Of a stretch of DNA of 64,000 nt, positions 8,901-17,321 are shown piece by piece; the first letter of the stretch is position 1; every line of letters starts with the position of its first letter. Under the pieces are notes generated by a model that searched no databases, had not been told where the DNA came from, and was given only the letters and a program-made list of their open reading frames with translations. This DNA comes from Limnobaculum xujianqingii (lineage in GTDB: Bacteria > Pseudomonadota > Gammaproteobacteria > Enterobacterales > Enterobacteriaceae). Location of the stretch: the NCBI RefSeq assembly GCF_013394855.1, contig NZ_JABMLK010000001.1, positions 1,302,001 to 1,366,000 of the forward strand, in the 5' to 3' direction. A program made the translations under genes and the position numbers.

Positions 8901-9551
8901 TTATTCAAAAATAGCGTCTATATGTGGGGAGATTTGCAATAAGCCACAGCCAAAGGTGCGTCCACGTCCAATGCCACGAGAAAAGCTATGGCTAAACTTA
9001 ACCAGGTCGGTCACCTGCAAAATACCCTGTAGATGAGCCTGCGCCAGCGTCACTGGGTTTTGCTGTTTATCACTAAAGTTCAGCACATTTATTTGGTTAA
9101 CCTGCAAAGCATGAGGAATGACATGAAATCCCCAGCTAAGCGGTGCCCGTTCACTAAACCACTGCGCCACTGCTTCACGTCCACGTACCGCTATTAATTT
9201 ATGGGATTTAGCATCGCGCCGCGTGGGGTTAACAATAACCTGAAATCGGTAATGAGAATGGTTTAGAAAACCCATTGGTAGCGGTTTAGTTTCTACAGCT
9301 CCATAACCTTCTGGCGTTTTCGTTGCAGGTGGGCGATCTGAAAGCAGCAAAATTTGGCGATGCAAGCTGTTACCCCCTTTATCGGCATAGACAATACCGC
9401 TGGCGGTACTGGCTTGCTTTTGCCGATCGGTTCGAATATCAGTAAACAGGCTATAAACCACCCTATGCAGGGAATAGGCATCAGTAACGCGCAGCCCACG
9501 AATTGCCTGACGATCAAGTTGCAACACGCTGGCAAAAAGAGAAGGATTCAT
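8901..9551 (-). CDS. cas6e: CRISPR RNA endonuclease Cas6e (CasE/Cse3)
   Basis: Cas6e cleaves the array transcript on the 3' side of each repeat stem and stays bound to the crRNA. The start at 9551 is set by the strong GGAGGTGAA ribosome site and a 4-base ATGA overlap with cse2; the product is 216 residues. The likely catalytic histidine is H29 in SLHRVVYSLF (E. coli H26). The C-terminal glycine-rich RNA-binding loop is GIGRGRTFGCGLLQI (from about residue 193). Its place between cse2 and cas7 is unlike the E. coli K-12 and T. thermophilus order, where it follows cas5. Confidence 0.93.
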   Translation of the reverse strand: MNPSLFASVLQLDRQAIRGLRVTDAYSLHRVVYSLFTDIRTDRQKQASTASGIVYADKGGNSLHRQILLLSDRPPATKTPEGYGAVETKPLPMGFLNHSHYRFQVIVNPTRRDAKSHKLIAVRGREAVAQWFSERAPLSWGFHVIPHALQVNQINVLNFSDKQQNPVTLAQAHLQGILQVTDLVKFSHSFSRGIGRGRTFGCGLLQISPHIDAIFE

Positions 9552-10093
9552 TTCACCTCCGCTTGATCTAAAGCTATGCCACCGTAGAACTCCTGCGCCC
9601 ACTGAGTCTTAATCTTCTGAGTATCCCAATGAAACTTCAATAATTGTTGTAATAAGCGGCTGTAATCCAGAGACTGACCCGCTTTGCTGCTAATCATAGT
9701 TAACAGAGGTCGTAAAATTCGACATAGTTCTTGAGTACTATCACAGGCCAGTACGCGACGCAGTTTCGCTTTTGCCTGATTACTTTCGTTGCCATCGTCA
9801 TAACAGGCTGCGATTGCTCTTCCTAAGCTAAGCGAACCATTTTGACCAATCTGTGCTTTTGCAACGGCAGCAGCTACCGTGGTATAGGGCAACCGCTGGT
9901 TTTCCCATTCCAAATTAATATTAAATGCAGCTAAAAGCTCCCAGCACTGGTATTCAGTTGCGGGGTTATCCGCTCGCCGCAGGCGGGCAGCAAAGCCTTT
10001 ATTATCATTACAACGTTGTAAAATGTAACTGATGAATTGGCTGGCTTGATCTTGCCGCACCGCTTTATCGGCAACTGAATCAGATACGATCAT
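9548..10093 (-). CDS. cse2: Cascade small subunit Cse2 (CasB)
   Basis: Cse2 is the all-helical small subunit, two copies of which line the R-loop and stabilise the displaced strand. The ATG at 10093 overlaps the cse1 stop (ATGA) and has AGGAGG just upstream, so I rejected a longer reading that extends 17 codons into cse1. The product is 181 residues. Family features include the Arg-rich stretch FAARLRRADNPATEY, WELLAAF, and the basic helix AKAKLRRVLACDS. Position directly after cse1 agrees with all type I-E operons. Confidence 0.92.
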   Translation of the reverse strand: MIVSDSVADKAVRQDQASQFISYILQRCNDNKGFAARLRRADNPATEYQCWELLAAFNINLEWENQRLPYTTVAAAVAKAQIGQNGSLSLGRAIAACYDDGNESNQAKAKLRRVLACDSTQELCRILRPLLTMISSKAGQSLDYSRLLQQLLKFHWDTQKIKTQWAQEFYGGIALDQAEVK

Positions 10094-11580
10094 TGAACCT
10101 CCTGTTGAAGATATTTGTTCAGGCATGGGCGATGTTTTGCCCAAGCATCAATTTGTCGGGCGGTTTCGTTTGGGCAGTACTGGTTATAGGCTTGCTGAGC
10201 ATAATCAATAAAACATCGACGCAGAGGTAAAGTTTGAGTAGGATCTCGACTGCCACAGGCAACCACTAAGGCAGAAAAATTGTGCTCACAGAGTTGCCAA
10301 AATAGACCTGTGGTTTGAGCCGCGAAATTACTTCCGTCCATATTTTGTGACTTAAAATAACCGCTACAAGCACCGTATAGTGATTTAGCCATGCTCTCTA
10401 AATTACTAACCTGTCGTTTTAATTCAGCAAACCAATCAGCTCCCATCTGGCTGCTGATTAGCCAAATTTCTGACTCCACCATATCATCACTACCAGAAAC
10501 ATATTGTTCACCTGCGTTACTACTAACCCGCATACCACCACTCCAAATAGCAAAAGTTGGCGTATGATGACGAGCACGAGGAACAGCCAATCTCAGTTGA
10601 TAACATTCAGCGCCCCCTTTATCATGACCAATAAAACTCAGTAAAGACGTGAGCTGACGCCACGGGCGGCGATCGGTTTCTACCCATATCGCTTTGAACT
10701 CTTTACCACCAGTATTAACAGCAACAGTTGGATCCCACATCCCCTCTTTATAACCCAAATGGGATACTCCTTCGGAATAATGCAACCCAGCATCAGTCAA
10801 CAGGCAAAAACGGGCGACAGGGATTAATCGCCCCATCAGGGTTTGCTTTAGCTTACCGGCTACGGCGCAATCCTCTCCCTCTGGCATTCGCTCCCACGGT
10901 GGCGTGCCTAATCCCCCTGAAAACATTGTCATACCAGCAACGTCCACTTGGGTTAACAGATTCAACCACAGGCTTTGTAATAAGTGTTCACCCAAACAGA
11001 AGCTATGCAATAACCCCATATGTGCAACTGACGGGCCAGGGCTACCGGTTTTAGGTTTACCTTTTTCGTTGCTTTTACCGTAATAACCTTCACTAAGTAC
11101 TACGCTGTTATCCGTTTTCTTTCCACCCAAGGCAAAACTCATCAGAGTAACAATTAATAACGCTTTTTGAGCATCACTGAGCGATTTTTCCATCTGCCAT
11201 TGGCTAAGCACGGTGGTATTACCTGTAGAGACTTCAGGTAATACTGCGCCATAGGGTTTAATTTCAGCCCAACAAATTGCCGGCATTTGCAGAAAAGGAA
11301 GATCGCCATATAGCCAAAATCGATCGTGCCACTGAGTTAAATAATTCAGACACCGTTCACTCATACCCTGCCAACCTATCTGCTGCCATGCATCGTCGTC
11401 ATCTGGCGTAGCCGCTGCTTGCGCTATAGCTAACAGCAATTTCATTAAAGCAATTTTTTGTACTGGTGTTCCCCCTAATGCCCGATATTCTGGCTGGCTG
11501 AACAGCTGCCGAAGGCTGACATTACCTACATCTACCACCGGGATCCACGGTTCATCAACAAGGTTAAAATATTTTTCCAT
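10090..11580 (-). CDS. cse1: Cascade large subunit Cse1 (CasA)
   Basis: Cse1 recognises the PAM in target DNA, starts unwinding, and recruits Cas3. The 496 residues match the family. The N-terminus FNLVDEPWIPVVD is the typical Cse1 opening, followed by the SLRQLF segment; FWLYGDLPFLQMP is also characteristic. This branch resembles non-E. coli Cse1 proteins more than E. coli CasA, judging by the opening residues. The gene starts 7 bases after cas3 stops and overlaps cse2 by 4 bases, so the complex genes are tightly coupled. Confidence 0.94.
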   Translation of the reverse strand: MEKYFNLVDEPWIPVVDVGNVSLRQLFSQPEYRALGGTPVQKIALMKLLLAIAQAAATPDDDDAWQQIGWQGMSERCLNYLTQWHDRFWLYGDLPFLQMPAICWAEIKPYGAVLPEVSTGNTTVLSQWQMEKSLSDAQKALLIVTLMSFALGGKKTDNSVVLSEGYYGKSNEKGKPKTGSPGPSVAHMGLLHSFCLGEHLLQSLWLNLLTQVDVAGMTMFSGGLGTPPWERMPEGEDCAVAGKLKQTLMGRLIPVARFCLLTDAGLHYSEGVSHLGYKEGMWDPTVAVNTGGKEFKAIWVETDRRPWRQLTSLLSFIGHDKGGAECYQLRLAVPRARHHTPTFAIWSGGMRVSSNAGEQYVSGSDDMVESEIWLISSQMGADWFAELKRQVSNLESMAKSLYGACSGYFKSQNMDGSNFAAQTTGLFWQLCEHNFSALVVACGSRDPTQTLPLRRCFIDYAQQAYNQYCPNETARQIDAWAKHRPCLNKYLQQEVQ

Positions 11581-11587
11581 CAGGTAA

Positions 11588-14176
11588 TTATCCCTTATGT
11601 TTTATAATGCGAAACCCTAAGTCGTCACGGTATTGCAAAACGCCGTCAGGATGTAACTGAGTCCCTTGCCAGCCAAAAAGATCGCCACAGTCATCCACCA
11701 GTGCAATTCGTAGTTTGGCTTTGTCATCATCACGATCTCCCACATATAGGCAGTGATCTAAACCAATGTGGATCAACCAACGACGCGGCAGTTTTTCTGG
11801 CACCGTATCTATCGGCACACGCACCATTTGTTCAGTGAGCTTGGCACTGATTTGTCGCCATGCCCTTTTTGATAGTTGATGGCTGTACTGTGGAATCAAC
11901 ACGGTTTCACCATTCATTAATGTCAGGCTGGTTGTTTGTTGTTGCGGCTGAGGGATAATTGCGCGTAGCAGTAATAGATCAATGGTTTCACGTTCGCTAT
12001 AACGCGTTGCCACCTCTTCTGGCAAAGTGGAACCCGCCTGAGACAAAGTCAGATTAGCCAGTTGCCGTAACACTTTTCGGCCCTTACGTTGCCGGTCGCC
12101 TTCATCAAGCTGGTACAACCATTTATTCATTTCACTCTGTTCTTCTCGGATACAGTAGGTCGCTTCGATTAATGGACGAATGTCATCAGGCAACGTCACT
12201 TGTTGACGCTGATGCCAAACTTCTAAACTTCGGCATAATATATAGGGGGCATATACTGCCGAACTAGCACCAAACTGTTGCTGAGGCTGTTGAATCGCAA
12301 CACTCAATTCAGGCGCAACAATCCATACTTCACAGCGAGCAGTAAAAGGGCGGGGGGTTGTGACATGACGCCATAGGCGCCCAAAACGCTGTAATAACAT
12401 ATCCGTCGGGCAAAAACGGGTTATCAAAAAATCGGCATCAATATCCAGCGATTGCTCCAACACCTGAGTGCCCACCAGAATTCTGCCCTGCTGCTGACGG
12501 GTCAGATGATCCTCTTTGCCAAACAATTTTACCCACTTCGCTTCGTTCATCTGACGGCCCTGAACATGATAGCGAGAGTGAAGCAAACCACAGGCAATAC
12601 CCATCTCAGCCGCATTAGCCGCCAGATCCAAATAACGCTCTTGCGCATCAGCAACGGTATTTTCTATCCACAAGACTTGCTGCCCTTCCTCTGCCCGGCT
12701 TAGAGCCTCCTCAATTGCTTGAGAATCAGAAGAGAATTTAATCGCAATGGATTGTGGTTGGGGTGGCGATGCGGGGATTTCTGTTGCAATATTGGTAGTC
12801 GTCGGCACTGCCGTGATTAACGGATAGGCATCACTGTATAGCTCATGGTCAGGCAGTAGTTCAGATCTACGTGCTCGACTAAGGGTGGCGCTAAGAATAA
12901 TGACGGTACAGTGCATATCTCGCAGTAGCTTGACCAACGCCTGCATAATGGTACCGGTGTAGATATCATAACTATGCACCTCGTCCAGAATGACTACTTT
13001 ACCCGCCAGACCAAACGCCCGAACAAAACCATGTTTAACGTGCATCGCCGCCATCAGTGCCTGATCGAGTGTACCTACGGCAAACGGTGCCAGTAACCCG
13101 CGCTTTTTACATTCAAACCATGACCGCCCAAGATCGCCCTCTTCACCCAATATAGTTTGAGTTAACCATGCCTGTCCGTGTAGCAACAAAGCCTGACGCT
13201 GCGGACACGAATCGTCCAAAACGGTTTGTAAAAAGTGATTGAAACGATCGTAGATTTTATTCGAGGTCAGCTGTGTGGGCAGAGCAAAATAGATGCCTGA
13301 AGCCTGTCCGGTCTGCATCATCTGATAAGCAGCATACAACGCTGCTTCAGTTTTGCCTAGTCCCATAGGGGCTTCTAATACATAAACACCAGGACCAGAA
13401 ATGGATTCAATAAATTGCTGTTGTATTTGACGCGCAGAGAAACCAAACACCTGTTGAAAACTGAGATCGTTCTTAAATTTAGATGTAATAAAACCAGCAT
13501 CAGACAGTGTGATATCAATCAATGGCTCCCACGCTACTTCGGGATCGTCAAAATACTCACTGGAACCAATCCAGTCAGCCACAGAAGTTAACCCCGCAAC
13601 TATTCTGGCCTGTGCTGGAGTTACTTTTTCTGGCCAATTACTCTGTAGATTAGTTTTTAGTGCGTTAAGCAAATGAACCCGTTCTTCTTGCCAGGGTTGC
13701 GCACCAAAAATTTCATCGCTAGCAGTGTATTGTGCAACTGTGGGACTGAATCCGTGATGTTGACCTGCAATTTCAGCTACCAGAGGTGCCAGATTTAAGG
13801 CTTTAAGCGTAACCTGGCTAACACCTGCATGACCTTTCCATTGCTCCTCATGCTGAGGATTGACGTACTGTAATGCCGGGTGAGAATTGGGCAAATAACT
13901 ATCGGTGGCTCGAAATATTTTTTCTACGAACGTTGGCGACACTTTACCCACATCATGTGCGGCAGAAACCAGTTCACTACCTTCTGGAAACAAAACATCA
14001 CGTAAAGCAACGGGATAATACGCCATTAGCTTCCTGGCAACATTTCCAACAATCAAACAATGAGTATATACATCACGACCAAGAATCGTTTTTCCATCAG
14101 GTGTTTTTCTGGTTTTAGCCGGACATCTGATATAAGGAATACTGATTATGGCATTGCTATTACGCGGGATCCTCAT
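11588..14176 (-). CDS. cas3: CRISPR-associated helicase-nuclease Cas3 (type I-E)
   Basis: Cas3 is recruited to Cascade-bound target DNA and degrades it processively. I took the ATG at 14176 (AGGA six bases upstream) rather than the TTG one codon earlier; the product is 862 residues. Numbering from the TTG reading, the N-terminal HD nuclease shows H40, the H75-D76 pair (SAAHDVGK), H117, and H141-H142 (GQHHGF). The SF2 helicase part shows Walker A (APMGLGKTEAAL, about 270-281), DEVH (399-402) and SAT (430-432), then the QRFGRLWRH motif VI. All catalytic residues are intact. It is the first gene of the cas operon. Confidence 0.95.
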   Translation of the reverse strand: MRIPRNSNAIISIPYIRCPAKTRKTPDGKTILGRDVYTHCLIVGNVARKLMAYYPVALRDVLFPEGSELVSAAHDVGKVSPTFVEKIFRATDSYLPNSHPALQYVNPQHEEQWKGHAGVSQVTLKALNLAPLVAEIAGQHHGFSPTVAQYTASDEIFGAQPWQEERVHLLNALKTNLQSNWPEKVTPAQARIVAGLTSVADWIGSSEYFDDPEVAWEPLIDITLSDAGFITSKFKNDLSFQQVFGFSARQIQQQFIESISGPGVYVLEAPMGLGKTEAALYAAYQMMQTGQASGIYFALPTQLTSNKIYDRFNHFLQTVLDDSCPQRQALLLHGQAWLTQTILGEEGDLGRSWFECKKRGLLAPFAVGTLDQALMAAMHVKHGFVRAFGLAGKVVILDEVHSYDIYTGTIMQALVKLLRDMHCTVIILSATLSRARRSELLPDHELYSDAYPLITAVPTTTNIATEIPASPPQPQSIAIKFSSDSQAIEEALSRAEEGQQVLWIENTVADAQERYLDLAANAAEMGIACGLLHSRYHVQGRQMNEAKWVKLFGKEDHLTRQQQGRILVGTQVLEQSLDIDADFLITRFCPTDMLLQRFGRLWRHVTTPRPFTARCEVWIVAPELSVAIQQPQQQFGASSAVYAPYILCRSLEVWHQRQQVTLPDDIRPLIEATYCIREEQSEMNKWLYQLDEGDRQRKGRKVLRQLANLTLSQAGSTLPEEVATRYSERETIDLLLLRAIIPQPQQQTTSLTLMNGETVLIPQYSHQLSKRAWRQISAKLTEQMVRVPIDTVPEKLPRRWLIHIGLDHCLYVGDRDDDKAKLRIALVDDCGDLFGWQGTQLHPDGVLQYRDDLGFRIIKHKG

Positions 14177-14228
14177 CAAATATCCTTTTAATTATCAAGA
14201 CGTCAAATCTTGTAAAGGATATTCGGTT

Positions 14229-14259
14229 TGTGATGAAGTAAACTGTTAAATTCATCACA
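14229..14259. promoter_or_regulatory. Inverted repeat in the cas operon promoter region
   Basis: Arms TGTGATGAA and TTCATCACA, perfectly complementary, are separated by 13 bases about 53-83 bases upstream of the cas3 start. Arm centres are 22 bases apart, two helical turns, as expected for a dimeric regulator binding one face. The outer TGTGA/TCACA looks CRP-like, but the spacing is not that of CRP. The regulator is unknown. Confidence 0.5.
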
Positions 14260-14290
14260 CAATTAACAAAACAAAAACACGCTTTATTAT

Positions 14291-14320
14291 AAAAAAAACA
14301 CCGTTGTTAAACGGTGTTTT
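14291..14320 (-). terminator. Rho-independent terminator of the dicarboxylate carrier gene
   Basis: A 10-bp stem (AAACACCGTT with AACGGTGTTT, four-base loop) is followed in the minus direction by an eight-base T-run. It lies about 35 bases after the carrier stop codon and insulates the cas promoter from upstream transcription. Confidence 0.88.
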
Positions 14321-14354
14321 AAATTCAATTGGATACAACCAGAAGATTTATTGG

Positions 14355-15656
14355 TTATACCACCATCGGTGCCAGCATAAAGCCAAAGGCGACACCTGCA
14401 ACAATACCACCCAGCCCCGGCAGCATAAATGGGTGGTTTAGTACATATTTGCCGACCCGGGTTGTACCGGTAGTATCAAACTCCATTGCTGCCAGTGAAG
14501 TTGGATATGTCGGTAATACGAATACCCCGGTAACCGCCACATAAGATGCAAGAATAGCCCAGGTGGGAACACCCAATGCCACCGCCAGTGGAATAATCAG
14601 TGGCGTGGTCGCCCCTTGAGAATAAAGCAATGCACAGGTACCAAAGAGTACTAATGCCAACAACATTGGATATTGAGCCAACACATCACCAGCAATCTCC
14701 TTGATTTGTACCATATGGGCATCCACGAAGGTGGTTCCCAACGTAACAATACCGAGAATAACCGCTACCGAGCTCATGCCTGCTCTAAAGGTCGGTGCCA
14801 AAACAATCGAAGTGGTTGAGGTTTTACAAAAGACTACCATCAGACAGGCAGCGCTCATCATACAGATGATAATAATGTCTCTTGTTCCCATCGGTTTACC
14901 GATATCGAACCCCGGACGCAGTTGTGGGAACGCCGCCAGAATAACAATAGCTATCGTTGCCAGCAGGAACAGACCAACGGACAGTTTTGCGCCCTTGGTA
15001 TCTTCCCCTTTCTTCTCTTCGTATTTACGTACCAGCCCTTGCTGCAGGCGTTCCAGATAAACTTCATCGTCTTCCAGTTCACAGCCCTGACGAGAAGCAA
15101 TAAAAGCCGCCACCATTGCTGCCACAAATGATGCGGGTAAACATACCGCCATTACCTGAATAAAAGTAATACCGTTACCTTCCATAATGGTCAGCATTGC
15201 CGCCATTGCCGCACTGATTGGTGAACCGGAAATCGCTATCTGAGAAGCCACCACAGAACCGGCTAACGTTCTGGAAGGACGAATACCGGACTCTTTCGCT
15301 ACCTCGGCAATAACCGGTAAAGTTGAGAAAACAATAAATCCTGTCCCTGCCATAATGGTCATGGTCCAGGTAATTATTGGAGCGATAATATTGATATATT
15401 TAGGATTGCGTCGCATAAATGCCCCGGCAACCCGAACTAAATAATCCATACCGCCTGCGGCCTGCAGTGCAGAAGCGGCCACTACCACGGTCATAATAAT
15501 CAGAATAACGTCAACCGGTGGTGAACCGATCGATAATCCAAAACCTAAGGTTAATATGGCTAATCCCAGGCCTCCACACAGCCCAATACCAATTCCACCC
15601 ATGCGAATACCAAAAAATATCGCACCTAATACCACAATAATTTCTAACCAAACCAT
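14355..15656 (-). CDS. Anaerobic C4-dicarboxylate carrier, DcuA/DcuB family
   Basis: This inner-membrane carrier family exchanges fumarate, aspartate or malate for succinate. The ATG at 15656 has GGAG six bases upstream and gives 433 residues, the Dcu length; a longer reading adds ten residues without a ribosome site. Family motifs include ARMGGIGIGL-like FFGIRMGGIGIGLCGGLG near the N-terminus, LQAAGGMDYLVRVAGAFMRR, RRNPKYINIIAPI, FVLPTYPTSLAAMEFD and GTTRVGKYVLNHPF. About ten hydrophobic segments surround a charged central loop (about residues 200-230). It lies downstream of a racemase gene on the same strand, suggesting import or exchange of aspartate. I cannot tell DcuA from DcuB. Confidence 0.88.
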   Translation of the reverse strand: MVWLEIIVVLGAIFFGIRMGGIGIGLCGGLGLAILTLGFGLSIGSPPVDVILIIMTVVVAASALQAAGGMDYLVRVAGAFMRRNPKYINIIAPIITWTMTIMAGTGFIVFSTLPVIAEVAKESGIRPSRTLAGSVVASQIAISGSPISAAMAAMLTIMEGNGITFIQVMAVCLPASFVAAMVAAFIASRQGCELEDDEVYLERLQQGLVRKYEEKKGEDTKGAKLSVGLFLLATIAIVILAAFPQLRPGFDIGKPMGTRDIIIICMMSAACLMVVFCKTSTTSIVLAPTFRAGMSSVAVILGIVTLGTTFVDAHMVQIKEIAGDVLAQYPMLLALVLFGTCALLYSQGATTPLIIPLAVALGVPTWAILASYVAVTGVFVLPTYPTSLAAMEFDTTGTTRVGKYVLNHPFMLPGLGGIVAGVAFGFMLAPMVV

Positions 15657-15770
15657 AACAGGCTCCAATAGACAATTACTTGCCATTGATAATTATAAAT
15701 AATTCGATGTGTTATTATTTTGTCGACATTATTTACCAGGCCGACAATATGATTAATTAATCAGTTATTA

Positions 15771-16487
15771 TTAAATTAATAAGTTATTTTTACCCACACG
15801 ATTTTCGTACCATTTAATTCCGGCACGCACTAACGACCCTGTTGAATCAATATATTTATTTGGATTATTTCTTACTTCATCTGCGAGTATTACCGGCACT
15901 TCTGTACAACCAAGAACAATTATCTCAGCTCCTTGATTAAATAACTGTTCTGCTTGTTCTTTCATTAAATATTCGGCTAATTGATTATCTCCTGACTTTA
16001 AAGCATAAATACTTTCCATCACTTTAGTTTGGCTGTTTTCATCTGGCCTGATACATTCAAAACCCAGTTCTTCAATACTTTTTTGATATAACCCCATATA
16101 CAAAGTCGCATTAGTTGCCAGCAACCCTACCTTTCTTTTACCTGAGGCAATAACTTCTTTCATGGTGGTTTCAACGATACTTAGCATATCCACATGACAA
16201 GCATCTTTTAACTCAGAAAACCAGTAATGTGCTGTATTACAAGGAATAACAATGCATTCAGCCCCTGCATCCTCCAGCTTTTTCAAATAATCCTGCATTA
16301 CCGGAAGGGGTGATTTTCCATGGTGCATTAATGCTTCGGTTCGATCCGGAATATCAGGAATAGAAGAGATAATTAATGGAATATGCTCCTGATCGTTATG
16401 CGCTGCCGTATAAGTAACAAACTTATTAAATAAATCTACAGTGGCAGCAGGACCCATTCCACCTAATACACCAATTAAACCTTTCAC
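15771..16487 (-). CDS. Aspartate/glutamate racemase family protein
   Basis: PLP-independent racemases of this family interconvert L- and D-aspartate (or glutamate) with two cysteines. I chose the GTG at 16487 (AAGGGG eight bases upstream), giving 238 residues; a GTG three codons earlier lies on the ribosome site. The start GLIGVLGGMGPAATVDLF is the family signature. The catalytic cysteines are C83 (IPCNTAHYW) and C194 (VLGCTEVPV). It precedes the Dcu-type carrier by about 114 bases on the same strand and is divergent from a LysR regulator. Substrate is inferred from the family, with broad-specificity YgeA-like activity as an alternative. Confidence 0.88.
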   Translation of the reverse strand: MKGLIGVLGGMGPAATVDLFNKFVTYTAAHNDQEHIPLIISSIPDIPDRTEALMHHGKSPLPVMQDYLKKLEDAGAECIVIPCNTAHYWFSELKDACHVDMLSIVETTMKEVIASGKRKVGLLATNATLYMGLYQKSIEELGFECIRPDENSQTKVMESIYALKSGDNQLAEYLMKEQAEQLFNQGAEIIVLGCTEVPVILADEVRNNPNKYIDSTGSLVRAGIKWYENRVGKNNLLI

Positions 16488-16680
16488 AATGAACACCCCT
16501 TAATAACTTTAATTAATTACTACGAGTAATCATGACTAAATCAGTTATTACTCATAATATTTAACGTTATTAACTGTTATTTATCTTTTATGCTGATGAC
16601 TAATATTTCATTAGCCTGGAATTTGATAAACAATATTTATCAGGTGTATTCAGATAAGAGAAATGCAAGTATGTATGGCA

Positions 16681-16699
16681 TGATGCAAAATCTGCATCA
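16681..16699. promoter_or_regulatory. Inverted repeat upstream of the racemase gene
   Basis: Perfect 7-base arms TGATGCA and TGCATCA with a 5-base spacer lie about 195 bases before the racemase start. It has the shape of a dimeric operator, and the divergent LysR-type regulator is a possible binder. No further evidence. Confidence 0.3.
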
Positions 16700-16916
16700 A
16701 GAAGCATCACAATTTGGTTTTTTGCTATGGCGCACATTAGCGATTAATGCCAGTATAAGTACATAAAACCCCATAGCATCAGAAGCGATGCATATCATTA
16801 CAATATCGAGCCTGATGTTAAAAACGAAGGGGCTATGCAAAATACAAATAACCATGGGTGATTTTAAGATTGATAACAAAGCCTGAGGAAGCAGTTTTAT
16901 ACCTTAAAATAGTCAA

Positions 16917-17143
16917 TCGGAGGGAGGGGCTTCCGTGGGGGTCGACCTGGCGTAAGCCAACGACAAACAGGCTTTGCCTGTTTGAACAGCGCTAGCGCTG
17001 GCCCGAAGGGTGAAACACCATTAGGTGTTTCATAACTGCCCGTAGGAAGACCAGGCCCGACGCACTCTGTAGCTAAGTAGTGACGGTTTACCGACCGGGA
17101 ACAATGTAAATTAGAGCACAGTATATTTACGGTTGGAATATTC
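16917..17143 (-). repeat. Hairpin-cassette dispersed repeat, copy A
   Basis: About 227 bases that align over nearly their whole length with 49675-49897 (copy B) and, at both ends, with 49407-49562 (copy C, opposite strand). I orient it from the ATATTCC end, which puts copy A on the minus strand. One end carries TATTCCAACCGTAAA and CGGGCCTGG; the other carries GTCGACC and a CTCCC-type end. The middle is a string of hairpins: TGAAACACC/GGTGTTTCA (17011-17032), CCC-GAA-GGG (17002-17010), the palindrome CAGCGCTAGCGCTG (16987-17000), AAACAGGC/GCCTGTTT (16965-16983) and TGGC-GTAA-GCCA (16948-16959). It fills most of the gap between the racemase gene and the LysR gene. It matches no mobile element or small RNA I recognise. 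Confidence 0.85.
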
Positions 17144-17321
17144 TTTGGTACCAATGTATTCGTTTTTAAACAATTTAAAATAACCAGTAATCAATAACGG
17201 AATAATGAACTGACAACGATATCTTGAATAAAAAAACATATTACTGATAACAATAACTGAATTTAATTAACAAAGAAAACACATTAATTATTAAAAAATA
17301 AATTATGTAGCAGGCGATAAA

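Noticed and set aside
14179..14179. TTG one codon upstream as the cas3 start
   Set aside because: The ATG at 14176 has the better distance (six bases) from AGGA, and ATG is preferred.
14229..14259. CRP site at the cas promoter
   Set aside because: The TGTGA and TCACA half-sites are too far apart (CRP needs six bases between them).
16697..16879. A 60-codon minus-strand open frame in the racemase-LysR gap
   Set aside because: No ribosome site and no recognisable features; it overlaps the dyad region and is probably chance.
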